This document shows positions 24,193 to 37,772 of a DNA stretch of 64,000 nt, piece by piece. The DNA is taken from contig CM037840.1 in NCBI GenBank assembly GCA_021234535.1, positions 17,191,415 to 17,255,414 of the forward strand. The letters run 5' to 3'. Positions within the stretch are counted from its first letter, which is position 1. Every line of letters starts with the position of its first letter. Below the pieces are notes generated by a model. That model ran no database searches and had not been told where the DNA came from. It saw only the letters and a program-made list of their open reading frames with translations. The DNA is from Stichopus chloronotus (lineage: Eukaryota > Echinodermata > Holothuroidea > Aspidochirotida > Stichopodidae). The position numbers were made by a program, and so were the translations under genes.

Positions 24193-27100
24193 AAGCTACA
24201 TGCAGGCAAAATGGACAAGTGTTGCTCATGGAATTTTAGCAAAACGTGAGCCCACATTTGGGGACACACTAAAATTCTTAGAGGACCAAGCAGAAGTCAG
24301 TAGTAAGATGTTTGGGAGGCAAATGGAAAGTGGAGTTAGAACAAAGGGCAAGGAAACCAAGTCAGAAGTAATGTCACACAGAGTGCATCAAACTAGTGTA
24401 GAAATAGAAAATAAACCTCGAAAGCAGAGTGCCCCAAAATGTGTTTGTTGCGATGGGTCCCACAGACTGTGGGAATGTAGGAAATTCTGGACAATGGGAA
24501 TGTCTGAAAGATGCGACTTAGCCAGTCAAGAAAGGCTTTGTTTTAAATGCTTTGGGAATCACAGAGCTGCTAAATGCTCAAGAGAAATGTTGTGTGGCAT
24601 TGATGGTTGCCATAGTGACCATAAGAGGTTGTTACATAAGTCAGAAAGAAATAATCAGCCCACCCCAAGTCAAAGTTAGGTTGGTTGTAGTTCTCCCATG
24701 GAAAGGGAGCACAATGGGGTAAACAGTAATTCTCCCACCGAAAGGGAGGACAGGATGGTGATGCACAGTGACAACTTTCTAAAGTCGAACACTATGACAC
24801 TTGTAGAAGAAGGAAAATATCAAACAAGCCTTCCTTGGAAGAAAAATAAAAAAGAAATGGGGGAACAAAGTTAAAATAGTCGCATGCTTGGGCACAAAAG
24901 ATTAGAAAATCTGGAAAAGAAAGTTACTAAAGACAAAGAACTAGCGGAAGCTTACAAAAAAGTTATTGAAAATTATGTGGAGAAGGAATATGTCAGAAAA
25001 ATGAAGGCTGACAAAGAAAACTTAGAGCAACAATGGTATCTGCCACACTTTCCTGTTTTTAGATAAGATAGACAAACAACTAAAGTACATACAGTATAGT
25101 TTTCAATGCATCGGCGGAAAGCAAAGGTGTGTCTCTGACTGATATGAACTATTCAGGACCAAAGCTACAAAATGACCTTTTCGATGTGTTGTTAAGGTTT
25201 AGACGAAGTGAAGTTGGGTTAATTTGCGATATTTCTGAAATATATCTACAGATTATGATAGCTGCAGAGGACAGACCTAAGTTTCGTTTTCTCTGGTAAA
25301 ATCTTGAGGGAGAAAGGGAACCTGATACATGAATTCAATCGTTTGGTCTTTGGTACTAATGCAGAACCATTTATATCACAAGTCACAGAAATGCAAAAAA
25401 TCATGCACACGAGTTTCCATTAGGGTCAGAATGCATTCTTGAAAGTACATACATGGATGATTGTATGGACTTGGTGCACAATGATTCAGAAGGCATCAAA
25501 TTGTGTAACAAATTGTCAGCTTATGGGATAGGGCAGGGATGAGTCCTTGAAAATGGTTATAAAATTCAAGAGTTGTGATGGCTGAAATTCCTGAAGAACA
25601 AAGGGCAAAGGAATTAAAATTGGCAAAAAGTGAATGGCCATTAGTGAAAAACTTGGGCTTAGCCTGGATAGTCGACCAAGATGTATTAGTCCTAAAGGGC
25701 CTGAGAGGGTTCTTGCAAGAGGAAAGGTAACAAAATGTCGTATATTGAGTCTCATAGCCAATCTTTTTGATCGCCTAGGATTTTTAGCTCCTGTACTCAC
25801 CCTGCAAAGATATTGATGCAGGAAATTTGGGTCAGTGTGGAATTCCATGGAATGAAGCAGTATCAGAACCCATTGAAAGAAGTGTGGAGAAATGGGTTAA
25901 GGACTTAGAGGGACTCAAGGGAATTGAAGTTCCTAGGTGTATGGGATATACAAGTAAACATACAGAAATTCATGTCTTTGTTGATGCTTCAAAGGATGCA
26001 AGTCAAACAGAGGTAAAGTTAATCTCTTCTAAAACGAAAGTGGCACAACTGAAATCAGTGAGCATACCAAGACTTGAGCTTATGAAGCCATGCTGGGCCT
26101 GAAACTTGGGAAGTCTATGAAAAAGGTCTTAAAGCATGATTTGAAAGATGTTATATTTTGGTGTGAAAGTCATAATGTTTTGTGGTGGATAGGGGGCAGG
26201 AGCAGGTCGTTTGAACCATTTGTAGCAGATAGGGGGGACCAAATTCAACACCAGACTAATCCGTCACAGTGGAGATATGTACCCACTGAGTCAAATCCTG
26301 CAGACATTGTTTGTTGAGGGAGTACTGTAACCAAATTGAAAGAAGACCGAAAGTGGTGGAATGGCCCAGACTTCCTAAAGGGAGAACCGGAGGGAGTGGC
26401 CCACTGACAAAACTGATTTATGTCAGTTGAACAAAAGCAATGGGTAACTATGTTACAATGGACTCTACCACTAGAGTCAAGTAACAAATTTAGATTAAAT
26501 TCAACACGTTTTGCGAATTGGACAAAACTTTCTAGAGTGCTGGCCTATGAGTGTAGGTTCATTAGCAATTGTCAGGTTAAAAGGGAACGTAGGTGTGTCG
26601 GATTATTGTCAGCAGAGGAAGTACATGATGCTAAAGTGAGTCTCATAAGTCAAGCTCAAAATCAAGCATTTAGGGACGACATTAAAAATTTAAAGAGAAA
26701 TGGTTCAGTAACTTCTAACAGTGTTTTGAGTAGTTTACTACCTCATATTGATGAGAATGGGATCATCAGAATGACTGGGCTTTTGAGTCTGATAGAGACT
26801 CTTCCATATGATGTTCGTCACTCGATTATCCTTCCCAGAAAACACCAACTTACTAAGCTCATAGTGAAGCAGTATCTTGAAAAGAGCAATCATGTAGCAG
26901 GACAAATCACCTGTTAGCACTGATGTCAAAGAAATATTGGTTAGTGCACAGTAGAGAAGAAATCTGTGACTGCGAAAAGAGCTGTGTAACTTGGAAAATG
27001 CAAACTGCAAATTTGGCACAACAAATTATGGCACCATTCCCTAAGGAGGGCTCAAGCACCTCAAGTCTCGGCATCTTCAATAAAATTGCCGTTGACCATG

Positions 27101-28517
27101 CTGGACCTTTCTCAACTGTTCAAGGTATAGGCAAAACTAGAGCGAAACGTTATCTGTGTCTGTTCAAGTGCCTCAACTCGAGCAGTCCATCTAGAATTAG
27201 CTAATATGGTTTAGACACAGATACCTCTCTCGATGCGTTTTACAGGTTTGTCAATAAAAGGGGACACACTGAAGAAGTGCTATCTGATAATGGCAGTAAT
27301 TTTGTAGGGGCAGAGCGGTAACTGCGTGAGAGGTATTAGAAGCACTGAATAAACGAAGTGGAAGAGGTTACATCAAGGAAAGGAATAAAATGACTATTTA
27401 TACTGTAGCTAACACCACATTTTGGAGGCATGCAACAGTGTCTTGTAAAATATGCTAAGCACACAATTTATGCGATCTTACACAATCAGATATAAATGAT
27501 GAGGAATTGCATTCTGCAGTAGTAGGTGAGGAGAGGATGTTAAATTCTTGACCTCTCAGTTACATACATCTGCAGGCCTCTCCAAAGGATAGTTCCTTTA
27601 AATCCAAACCACTTCCTGCATACGTCTATGGGGGGGGGGAGGGATTTTTATACGATAGTATCATGTTTGCTACGTATACAATTTATTAAAACATGTTTTA
27701 TGCCTTTGTAGTTGTAAGGGTAGGCGCCTCTGGTCTATGATTCTAAAGTTCCAATGGCTACACTTGGGGGTGTCCTTCCTGATGTTAAATTCTAAATTGG
27801 GGGTCGTTGGCCAAGCCTTCTAGGTATCAGGCCAGTAGTTGTGAAGCAAGATGCAATTATTCAGCTACTGAGGGTGACATTACTATGTCCAAGGGTCAAA
27901 GCGGACATGAGCCAGCTCCTGCTTGCAACATAGCTGAGTGCATACATACACAACAATAGCCTCTCATAATAGATCCTAAGGGAACGACCATTAAGTCATG
28001 ACATGTCTGTCCAACTTCCTTTATCTATATCCTTGGCAAATACTGTACGTACTGTAAATACTATAATTACTGTATCTCAGGCTATTCACAAATGACGGTT
28101 TGTCTCTGAAAAACTATAGCAATTTTCTATAACCTAGTTTCTTCTGCAACAAACACTGGAGACATTAAAACAATAATATGACACAAATGCCTAAAAAATT
28201 GTACCTCATAGTCTTTTTTAACCCACTTACTGACAAGGAATAAAAAAGAAATAAGACTTAATAATACTTTCAACACCTTCATTACACACCAGTAAACCCT
28301 TGATTTGATACACCCCTGTTTTGGACCAGCTGCACACAAAGCCTTCAAAAAACACGAGACTCTTTAGAGCAACTTTAACCTTTGATCCACAGAGGTCATG
28401 CTATAAACAACATCGCACAATGATTCACACATCAGGCTACCACTAGCCAGCACGCAGTAATCATGCATACAACTACAAATGGCCACATCAGTTATCACAC
28501 TAAAGTCAACACAGAAC

Positions 28518-28870
28518 TTAAAGGGAAGTAAGGCATTTGTTTCACAGACGACAACCATATTTTTAAAACCAATGTTTATGGACACAGAATAATAGATTAT
28601 TCCAAGTAAGGAAGGACAGTAGCCCTTGTTTCAAGAAATAAGTTTCCAGCGGGTAGAAATTCAGTTATTTGTTGTTCAACAATAATTTGTTCACCCAAAC
28701 TTTTCAAGATTCAAATGATGCATCTTACTTTACTCATCACATACATAATAATTTGAGGAGATGAAGATTTTAATGATGTTTATTGATGACACTGAATGGT
28801 TTAATAATGAATAAAGCTATTTTCTTTGCATGCCATGTCGGTATATTCTAAACGCCCTATTTCCCTTTAA
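28518..28870. mobile_element. TTAA-flanked MITE, family M2, copy 1
   Basis: The 353-bp segment has ends TTAAAGGGAAGTAAGGC and, inverted, TTAAAGGGAAATAGGGCGTTT-like sequence. It matches 62063-62411 along its whole length, with shared 'caaccatatttttaaaacca' and 'caacaataatttgttcaccc'. It is absent from the paralogous position near 38600, which confirms insertion after the duplication. There is no coding capacity. Confidence 0.85.
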
Positions 28871-28887
28871 AGACAAAAACTCATCCT

Positions 28888-29137
28888 CCCAGGGAGTTTC
28901 AATTCTCCCAACCACCAGCTACTGTACATGTACCTCTAGTCCCTCCCTCAGCCTGTCTTAAATTCCTCCACATGTGCAATCAAAACAATGGATCCCTGTG
29001 TACGCTGTATAATATGAGCTGCTCTGCATCTTTCAAATTTGCTGTCAATCTAAGAGTACTGTAACTTAGAGCCAGTTGAGAATTTTGCTTTCCAGGAGGT
29101 AAAAATATAGCTTAGGGTGATGCAATACAGCCTTTAA
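28888..29137. mobile_element. TTAA-flanked MITE, family M3, copy 1 (left end lost)
   Basis: It matches 45683-45939 ('tagtccctccctcagcctgt', 'caaaacaatggatcc', 'gagctgctctgcatctttc'). The right end GGGTGATGCAATACAGCCTT followed by TAA is intact. The left end is replaced by unrelated sequence beside the M2 copy. Confidence 0.8.
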
Positions 29138-29949
29138 TAAGCCTTAGTCACTAGCCTAACACTAGGCTTCACAGCACACAACACACACATGGGAGCCTAA
29201 CTTTCACAACATCGTAACACTTAATCACTAACAGTATGCAATACTTCATGTGAGTCACATTACTCATAAGGATGCAGTTACATTAACATTAAGTTTCACG
29301 GGAATATGAATTCAATTGTGAACATCTGAATGACATCAATTAACCTATGGATCCATCGCGGATGCAACGCGGGAAGGTACCTGATTCAACCTGCATGGTG
29401 ACTTCTGGCTTTTCTGTACTGTCTGTAAAATCATCGTTAAAGTTCAGATCAGAAGAAAAGCAGTCATCCAGCGGCATGCTGTATATTAGTACACTGGGTT
29501 AGCAGTCAGATCTTCATACATCTTGACGCAATTAAGTCTACCTGTATTCCCCTTGAAGATGACTGCCACACGCCTTACACGGTCACATGTGCACATTTGT
29601 AACGAATTAACAAACTTGCAGGAATCCCACAGGTTGCCTGACAGATGTAAAATGGGATCTGTCAGTGTTGGAACGTCCATACGACTACTGACAACAGTTC
29701 CAGGAACAGGTCAGAGCAATTTATTAACGGGACGACAACATATTAAAATTAAAACGCTGGAGTCAAGGTGGCTATGTCTGCACCAGCCAAGTGCTTCTCC
29801 GAGACGGTTGCGTGCATAACAGGGGTTTCTGCATCTCAAACGGAGGACCATTCTGGTGTTGGGTTTCATGACGAACAAAGGAATTCTCTTAACTTTTAAA
29901 GTGAGGGCAGCATGCTTTCAGTTTCTCAAACCTGGTATCCTTACATAGT

Positions 29950-30189
29950 GTTACCATCATATTTATAGAAAGGAAGTATAATAAAATCAGGGTGTAACTA
30001 AAACTGATGCATTTTTGGTCTTTTCATTGGAGTGATGTAAACCCATAAGGTATCTTCCTAGTGTCTGTATTTGTCTCCGTGGCATTCACTCTGTTGGTAA
30101 AATCATCCAGCCAGTCAGAAACTTTTACCTTCACGCCCCCCTAAAAAGACCATAACTACAGCCCTGTCAGTGGTCATACTTTTCATACT
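29950..30189. other. Unassigned spacer
   Basis: Nothing is recognised between the long repeat and the TIR element. Confidence 0.4.
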
Positions 30190-31004
30190 TTAAAGGGATT
30201 CTCCACCAACAAGAAAACTTAACACAATATATGAGATTCTTTACTGTTCTGTCAGTTAAACATAACAAGTTTACCAGAAGAAGCTTCCTTAGATGTGAAA
30301 TAACGCCACGAAAGTTTGGCATCGGCACGAGCCTAAGAATGTGTTTCTTAGAAACGACAAATACCATTTTCCATTTTGCACTCTTCATGTTTCTGGTAAG
30401 GTCTTGCTAGGCAAAAACTCTTTAGCTCAGAGATTATGAAAAGCCCATGAATGTCTACATTGAGTAAGATACTTTTCACACATGAGACCAGCCCAGCTGT
30501 AATTGTGATGGACATAAAATTTTATTACTGCTAATTATTGAAGACCCACCAAATCGAGCAAAGGTAAGCTGTGTAATTAGCTCAAAGGTATTTCTGTTCT
30601 TTACTCATCAGTTTCAGTTCAATATCATTTACCGACAACATCATTTAAGTCAACAACTGTAATCCTTAAACAATCAGGAAGATCTGAAAAATGCTTTGAA
30701 AGGTACAGTAGGTCTATGCCACTCCCTGGTGAAACTAAGGTTTTATCACCAAATAAGAGATCAGAACAGTACCGCAACCCACAGTTTGAGATACAAATCA
30801 ACAGCAACGTTATATATATATTTGTCGGTACTATGTCACAACCTAATGATTTCTAGCACCAGGCTCTAATCTCCAATGTTTACTAAAATAATTCATTTTC
30901 TGAATTCTTTGAGATATTTCCTGAAAATGAGAACAATGACTTGCCAACAATAATGTTTGCATCTTTTAAGAGACATGAGAAGCAATAGTGGAGAACTCCT
31001 TTAA
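30190..31004. mobile_element. TTAA-flanked TIR element, family M4
   Basis: The 815-bp segment has left end TTAAAGGGATTCTCCACCA and right end (inverted) TTAAAGGAGTTCTCCACTA, matching at 16 of 19 positions. No transposase frame is visible, so it is non-autonomous. Only one copy is in the window. Confidence 0.75.
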
Positions 31005-31744
31005 GTGATGGCCGGGTGGACTGTGCGGCATTTAGATCAAGTCCGTTTGCAGACAAGTCAAAATCTGTCAAAACAGACTACATTTGATACTAATGTGAAC
31101 ACTCTGATAAGGTGTAGATATTGACTTGGACATAAACTCACCAGACCCACAGGAGGTTGGAGATTCATAAGCAGTTGAAAAACAGTGAAAGGGGTGGGGA
31201 TATCCATCCAGACAGATCATCCATGTCCCCTTCCCTGAGAACACACCACCTCCCTAAGAACCCACCCAACCCACAGTCCACTGGGCCAAATTTACTCACT
31301 TTCCTCAAATTTCGAAAACCAAGGGAACGTCTAGACTTGTCATAAATACTGTACTATCTTTGACACATTATTTTGGCAGAAATTGATTTATGTATGCATT
31401 TTGGATAACTTTTTGAATCATTTTCAAACTGTGAATTGACTTAAAGAGGGGGTGGGGTGATATGTGTAGAGTTGCACAGAGCTAAAGTGCAGAGTTACCT
31501 ACAGTATGGGAATGTCATAAATAATGAGTGCTTTCAGCCATCTTAACCTACAGTATGGTGATGTCACCTACAGTATGGTGGTGTCATAAATACCTGTAAT
31601 GAGTGCTTTCAGCCATCTCAGCTGTCTCATGTTGGTACTCATTTATCTATCTAGGCCACCAAACATGTGACCTAATTTTATTATTCAAATGGGTCAGAAT
31701 ACAGTTGATGACCAACTACTGTATACACCTCTAGGCCTGCATGT
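31005..31744. other. Unassigned stretch with a short duplication
   Basis: 'acctacagtatgg.gatgtca' recurs at about 31497, 31549 and 31567, with 'taatgagtgctttcagccatct' at 31523 and 31597, a small local duplication. Nothing else is recognised. Confidence 0.5.
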
Positions 31745-32905
31745 TTGATGCAATTTTCTGTCATACTCTGGAGTCGAGTCTTCCACTAGTACGGTCAGAG
31801 TCTAGTCACTTGAGTCGCAGTTTTTCACTGGTCATGTCGAGCGAGCCATCGTCTGAACTCGAGTGGAGCTGAGTGCCCCTGCAACTACACTCGAGTCCAG
31901 TCGCTCTGTCTATTCGAGTCACCTCGAGTCAGTTGAGTATACAGTATTGACCTATAATACTATACTGGTAGCTCAGACAAGCAAGTTACTACACAATTGC
32001 TTAACATGCTTACTTGGTCACTCTAGATCCTGAAACTTGTTGGGACAAGAATTATGCCTCCTCCTTTCATCCATATGTCAACAAGTATCCAAAAAATAAT
32101 AATTCTACCATTACAGATTTGTTAACTTCCCTACTTTGTACAGCTCACTTTCACTCTCCATGTCACTTAAAGTAGTCATCTAATTTGTTTCTTTCCTTTT
32201 TCAAGAAATTGTCGTTTGTAGTCTGTTAGTCTATGAGAAGATGTGTTGATGTCACACCAACAGGTTTCAATAAGTGTTCCTATAGTAAACCTTTTCTTCA
32301 ATTAGAAAATATAACAACAAACAAAAAAACAGTGAAAACAAACCTGTTGTACAAAACCGAGTGCCACACACAAAAATCATTTTTTCTTTTCATCACAATT
32401 CAAAATGTATCCTTGTTTCCTGGACAGACTCTTTTTGGTGAGAATAGCCAAATTAGTCATGAAATACTTAATTGAGTTTTTGTCTCTCAGTTACACCCTT
32501 ACACCCAGAAAATGACTACAGCAATACAGTATATGACCTATTGAACATTTTACATTGTAGCAGTTCAAGGAAGTAAGACATATCCACAATTTTGCTTGAT
32601 TCTGCTTAATGTTCTTATCAATATTTTTGTTTTGTACTCAATCTGTTCAACAAAATGAGGAGAAACATCAAGAAAATCACTTAAGAATATCTTTGCCAAT
32701 AGTTTGGCTGGAGTCATTGTATGAAAAGACTCGAGTCAAGTAGAGTCATGAAGCATAGTGACTCGAGTCGTGTCGATCGAGTTCCTTCCAAAACTTCTGA
32801 CTCGAGTCTTTAGACCCAAGTGATTGAGTCAAGACGAGGCATCAAAAATCTTGAACCGAGTCCGAGTCGAGTAATGTCAGTGATTCAAGTCATTATACCG
32901 CTGCA
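31745..32905. repeat. Segment bounded by GACTCGAGTC-rich clusters
   Basis: Two clusters (31765-31935 and 32725-32895) are packed with the palindromic word ACTCGAGT and one-base variants (gagtcgagtc, cgagtcacctcgagtc and similar), spaced irregularly. The about 790 bp between them is plain AT-rich sequence. A third cluster occurs at 42783-42895. This is probably a dispersed-element signature; its class is unknown. Confidence 0.6.
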
Positions 32906-35900
32906 GATTACAGGATACACATTGGTTCCATGTTTTTTATAAAAAATGAAATTGTTAAGTACTGTATACATCAATTAGCATTCTACATGTGTTTACATGA
33001 AATGTACTATAGGCCTACTGTTTCTGAATGGCAATTACATAACATGTAGTAGCATGTCAGTACGGTATACATTTGGCCTGACAGCACTGTGCATACAAAG
33101 ATAATAAAATTATGAAGTACCTACCCAAGAAACTAATTCTGTCAACCTAACTACAGATTACTCTCCTTTCTGAGCACAACTGCAATATTGGACTGCCTAT
33201 ATGGCCACAGCTTACTAAGGATTCTGGGTAATACAATAGCCTCCTCCACTGTTCAATAATACATTCTGGCTTTTATAAGATTTGCAAGAAAGATATGAAG
33301 CACAAAAAATATATGTAGCTAAATAAACAGCTCATAAAATATACATCTACACCTTAATTGATTGAGATGGTACTGCACAATGTTCTAACCTTTCACAACC
33401 TAATCAACAGAGCCAGGATCATCTCTGCACAAAGGTTAACACCAACAGTACTACTAATACATTCATCCTACAGTACTAGTACCAGTACTGTGATCTTGAA
33501 TATATGCATTGTGTTTGCACTAGCTGTGTGGTGTAACTACATTGTGTAAGCAACTTGCTCTGAATTACCAACACAAGGAAATGCATGGTCACAAAGATAC
33601 AATGAAAGGGCACTAATCAATCTGCAATTTACCTGGTCAGTGTATGATGTGCTTTGGCGGCATATATGACTGCATTATCTAAGTCACATTTACATGTGTC
33701 ATATGCTTGCTTGAACAAAAAGAAAAGGGCAGAAAAAAACGAAGTCAGTAAGACATGAAAAGTAAGACAGAAAGTGACATTCCTGTTTCATTGTGTGCTG
33801 GTCCAGAAAATAATGTGCCCTGTAAGAATTAAAAGAATTAAAGGCCTGATTCTTCTTTCTTGCTAGTAACAGCAAGGATCTTTCATTAGGTGAACATTGA
33901 AGCAAAAAATTGCAACATATTTAATTTGCTGTGGGAGGCAATAATGATTTTAAACTCTAAAAACACTGTGTCTGTAGAGGTGACCAGGCCCCCCAAATGA
34001 TAGGCCCCAAGAATCATTATGAGAGGTAAAGATTTGATATTTGAAAAGTGAGTGTATTTTTTGAAACATAGTCCCCTTCATTTATGCAACAGTGTCTCCC
34101 CGCATACATAATTCTAGCCTGAACTGAATCAATAACTAACATCATAAGTTGTTTTCTTTTTGTAACTGTTTGAAAGATTCTCAGGCTCAAGTTACGGTAC
34201 TATTCAATGTCTTACTGCATGTAGTGACAACTGGTTGAGTTCATGACAGTGAGGGAGACTCACCCCTTTGCCTCACTTAGGCCCTGGCTTCACCCAGAAC
34301 GATGATGGCTCCTCTCACGTTGTACCAAGTGGTTAGATAGCCATATATCATGTTCCCCCTGCCCTTCTTAGGGAACTGTTTTGGGGTTTCTGCAAGAGTA
34401 AAAGGGAGCATCAGCAAATTAGGCAATATGCTGCAATCTAAAGGTCTTTTTTAGTACCACATCTCAATATTCTCTTGCTCTCCTTGCCAACCAAAGGTGG
34501 CACTACACTCAGTCCATCAGGCCTGCAGGCTTGATGTCATTCTCCCTCGTTGCACCCGCCTAGATAGTACCAAGGTTTAGGTCCTTATAGTTTTCAGACC
34601 TCATTACATTTTTGATGTTGGATGTTGCGAAAGGTGTTAACTTTAGGAATTTCCCGAAAGAAGCAGAGAACCTTTTGTATGATGGGTCAATAACGGGGGT
34701 GACAATTTCCCCAGAAAACAAATATCTTGTCAAATTCTGCAAGTTGTCATGACTGACACAGTGACAGCAGTACTGAGCTACTTTGGGCAGTATCTGCAAT
34801 TGAGCTACCCGATGCAAGAGGTTACAAACAAGTCAACAAAGTACCAAGAGCTTGTACCGTACAGACAAGAAGCTTAAGGGTCCATGACCTATTATTAATC
34901 TTTTTTTAGGCATCTAATTATCCTAGGTGGCTGGATTACCAGGAAAATGGCAGACTGAATTGGTGAACTTGAATGTAGCACTAGCATTAATAGTACTAGT
35001 ACAACTAGCCTAGTGTCTCCACAGGTAGCAACAGACACATGAACTTAGGTCTGCATAATGTATTGTACTTACAGTACAGTACTACTATATCATGACAATA
35101 TCATTATTGCCATCAGGGACTGGAGCTACTGGATCAAGGACTACCGTATGTATGTTTTTATAATACGTATTTATTTGCCATGGAAAGGAATGAAATCATC
35201 AACTCAAAATGGGAATTTGGCCCAGCTAAAACCAACAAAAACAAACAAGATTATTTTTTACCCCTATATTTGACTCACTCTGTAAATTTGGTTGAGAGGT
35301 TAATGTGGTGTGTGTAGGAAAAAAGTAATAACATTGAAATTTCTTTTTGAAGTAGTTACTGTCATTTCCCTTCATTGAAAGACATATAGTCAGTTCATGT
35401 ATAACATCGGGTGTATATTTCAAAATGAAGAGAAAGTTAAGATCAAACATAATCTTATCTTTTTGGTTTTTCAGTACACACGCAATCACTTTAACAGTTT
35501 CTGTGGCATAAATGTTTTCAGACTAAATCCTAGCCAACATTGCTTATGTGAAACTATTCCATTTTTCAGGCATGAGCTGCTTAATCAGTTGGGTAAATTA
35601 ACATTTTAATGGTTTGTGCCTTTCAGGCCTATATTTCATGAAGACAATATAATGTAGATTAGAAACAATAAACACCTGTTGGCCAAACAGCTGGTGTCCT
35701 TCAAAAAGACTCTTCTGGATCATTGCTTATTTTGGGACCAATACAACATACTTAACGGTCACACATCAAACCTGGTATTATTTGTAACAGGGAGCTGGTA
35801 GAAGCGGAGCTACCTCCTATTTGCCCCACATGTAGAACCTTGTAGCCAGCATAACCAATTGGGAGGGGGGGCCAACAATGCTGGAGTTTTGCCAGTCTGG

Positions 35901-36970
35901 GCACGGGTCTGAGGGGAGGTAGTTCCTCCTCCTATCTGAACAGTTTTTGCCTTTTTCAAGGGTTCTATATGCAAAATAGTGTGAGTTTTCCATCTTTCCT
36001 CACTGTATTTGTATTACAAAAATGCAGGATCTGTCATTGACTTTTTTTCTAAAAATGCCCCCCCTCCCCACCATAGCTATGTGCATGCCCACATGGATGG
36101 CTCAGTGACTGACCTTGAGCCATGTCTGGTAACATCAGAATCAAAAGTGGAAGGCTAGATCTTCGCTGTATCGGAAGTCAGCAAAGCATGAGCCTTATTA
36201 TCATAGGTGGATTATGATTATCAAGTTCTATCACGGTTTCTTTCTTGATTGCACTGACTAGCTCTTACAGATTGTGCATCCAGTGTGCACAGTTTTGTTC
36301 AGTTGATGTGAACCACAGTGTAATTATAACTTATCAACAAGAACAGATTGACCAGAGAGCCAAAAGGCATTGTAGTTTTGAGATGCAATTATGACCTGAC
36401 TTTGAATCTAGCAAAATGCATAAGGTGAGGATATGTTGACCCCTAATGACCTTTGATCTCCACCACTAGCATAACAGAGGTGTCAATTAGGAGGTTAACT
36501 AGCCCATTTAGCCACAGCAGACTGCAAGTGAGTATATGAAAATACTTACATGGTGTGCATAATCGTCTCGGTGGAATTTCAATCAACATGTATGACCATC
36601 CTACTGCACATGTTCCATGGTTAGGAAATATACAAAATCTTGATTTTGTGAGGCTGTATTTCTAATTAGAATACAATTATCCATGTGAAAGCTTCTTTTC
36701 TGAAAACATCATTGTAGAATATTTATATTATCTTTGACCAGCAGTGAAAGTTGATAGTTACAGTATCTAGAACACTTAATCAGTGGAGGCCAGTGATATG
36801 ACTCATCAGACCACCCTGCCAAGCTTATACTGTATATACCAATTGATGTACCCTTGTTCTTTGTCTTCAGTTCCTAATCTGCTCTTGTAGAATACAGTTG
36901 AAACATATACCTGTTAACTTACATATTGGAGTTCTCTCCGAGTCATAATTTGTGTCATACCCACGTGATC
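32906..36970. other. Long unassigned stretch
   Basis: No frame above 90 codons and no recognisable domain is present. 36440-36480 is a trace of the HINE monomer ('gacccctaatgacctttgatctccacc'). The rest may be intergenic or intronic. Confidence 0.4.
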
Positions 36971-36974
36971 ATCG

Positions 36975-37560
36975 TGATTTAATATCACCAAGATATTACA
37001 ATCATGTTTACAAACTTTCACAATTTTGACCCATGATGACCCCAACAACCTTCGACCTCCATGAAAAACAATAAGGTCCTTCTACTCAATGTGCTAACAC
37101 CCACATACTAAATAAAAATCTATCAAAACTTCCCTTCTTGAGATATCGTGCTTACAAAGTTTTCACAATTTGACACCTGTTGACCCCGAATGAACTTTGA
37201 CCTCCACCAAAAACAATAAGGTGTCCCCCTACTCAATGTGATACACCTACTGTACCTATCAAATATGAGATCTGTCAAAGTTTTCCTTCTTGAGATATCG
37301 TGTTTACAATATTTTCACAATTTGACCCCTCGTGACCCCAAATGATATTTGACTTCCATCAAAAACAATACTCCTCCAACTCAATGTGGAACACCTACAT
37401 ACCAAATGTGAGATCTGTCCAATTTGACCCCTGTTGACCCTAAATGTCCTTTGACCTCCACCAAAAACAATAGGATTCATCTACTCAATGTGCTACACCT
37501 GCATACTAAATGTGAGATCTTGCCAAGCCTTCTGTCTTGAGCTATTGTGTTTACAAGGGA
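36975..37560 (-). mobile_element. HINE-like fragment E4, monomer subfamily B
   Basis: About four monomers carry 'tttgacccctgttgaccc', 'ctactcaatgtg' and 'cttgagatatcgtg' phrases, closest to E3. Neither hairpin terminus is retained. Confidence 0.7.
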
Positions 37561-37772
37561 AGGCGTGGTAGGGTCAGGGTCATGGAGTAGCTCTGTGTAT
37601 CAACTCAAATCACAATTGTAAATCTGGCCCTGATCTGTGTTCCTTTGTGGAGGGTGTTTTTGAGTTACTTTTTATTGAAATCCAGGCCTCTCATTCATCA
37701 GTCATTACAGGATTATTTCTTGCCCAGCCGGTGTTAATGACAATGTATTAGAAATTGCAACTTCGTTATTTA

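Larger units (their letters stand above)
21740..27620 (+). pseudogene. Decayed BEL/Pao-type LTR retrotransposon (gag-pol relic)
   Basis: Pieces of gag and pol run in order but are broken by many stops and frameshifts. They are: gag N-terminal part (21766-22410, with GFNGDPGDYWTF and a following HVLKKQFGQPH); gag C-terminal zinc knuckles (24200-24679, CVCCDGSHRLWEC, LCFKCFGNHRAAKC and a terminal C-X4-C-X3-H-X3-LLH set); reverse transcriptase (24820-25560, including WYLPHFPVFR and YMDDCMD); the connection region FDRLGFLAPV (25765-25800); RNase H (25960-26320); and integrase (26700-27620, including PYDVRHSIILPRKH, VDHAGPF and [11 protein letters not shown]). These are BEL/Pao hallmarks. No clear protease lies between the knuckles and RT. 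A foreign insert occupies about 22411-24192. No LTRs were recognised, and the right side ends at the repeat starting near 27713. It cannot be functional. Confidence 0.85.
27713..29949. repeat. Long dispersed repeat, copy 1 (with two MITE insertions)
   Basis: It matches 37773-39428 in the same orientation along its length. Shared phrases include 'tatcaggccagtag', 'cttgcaacatagctgagtgc', 'ggatccatcgcgga' and 'ccaagtgct'. Minus-strand and plus-strand open frames are short. I could not classify it; an untranslated part of a retroelement or a duplicated gene flank are both possible. Copy 1 is about 600 bp longer because of inserts at 28518-29137. It abuts the truncated BEL/Pao integrase region. 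Confidence 0.75.
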
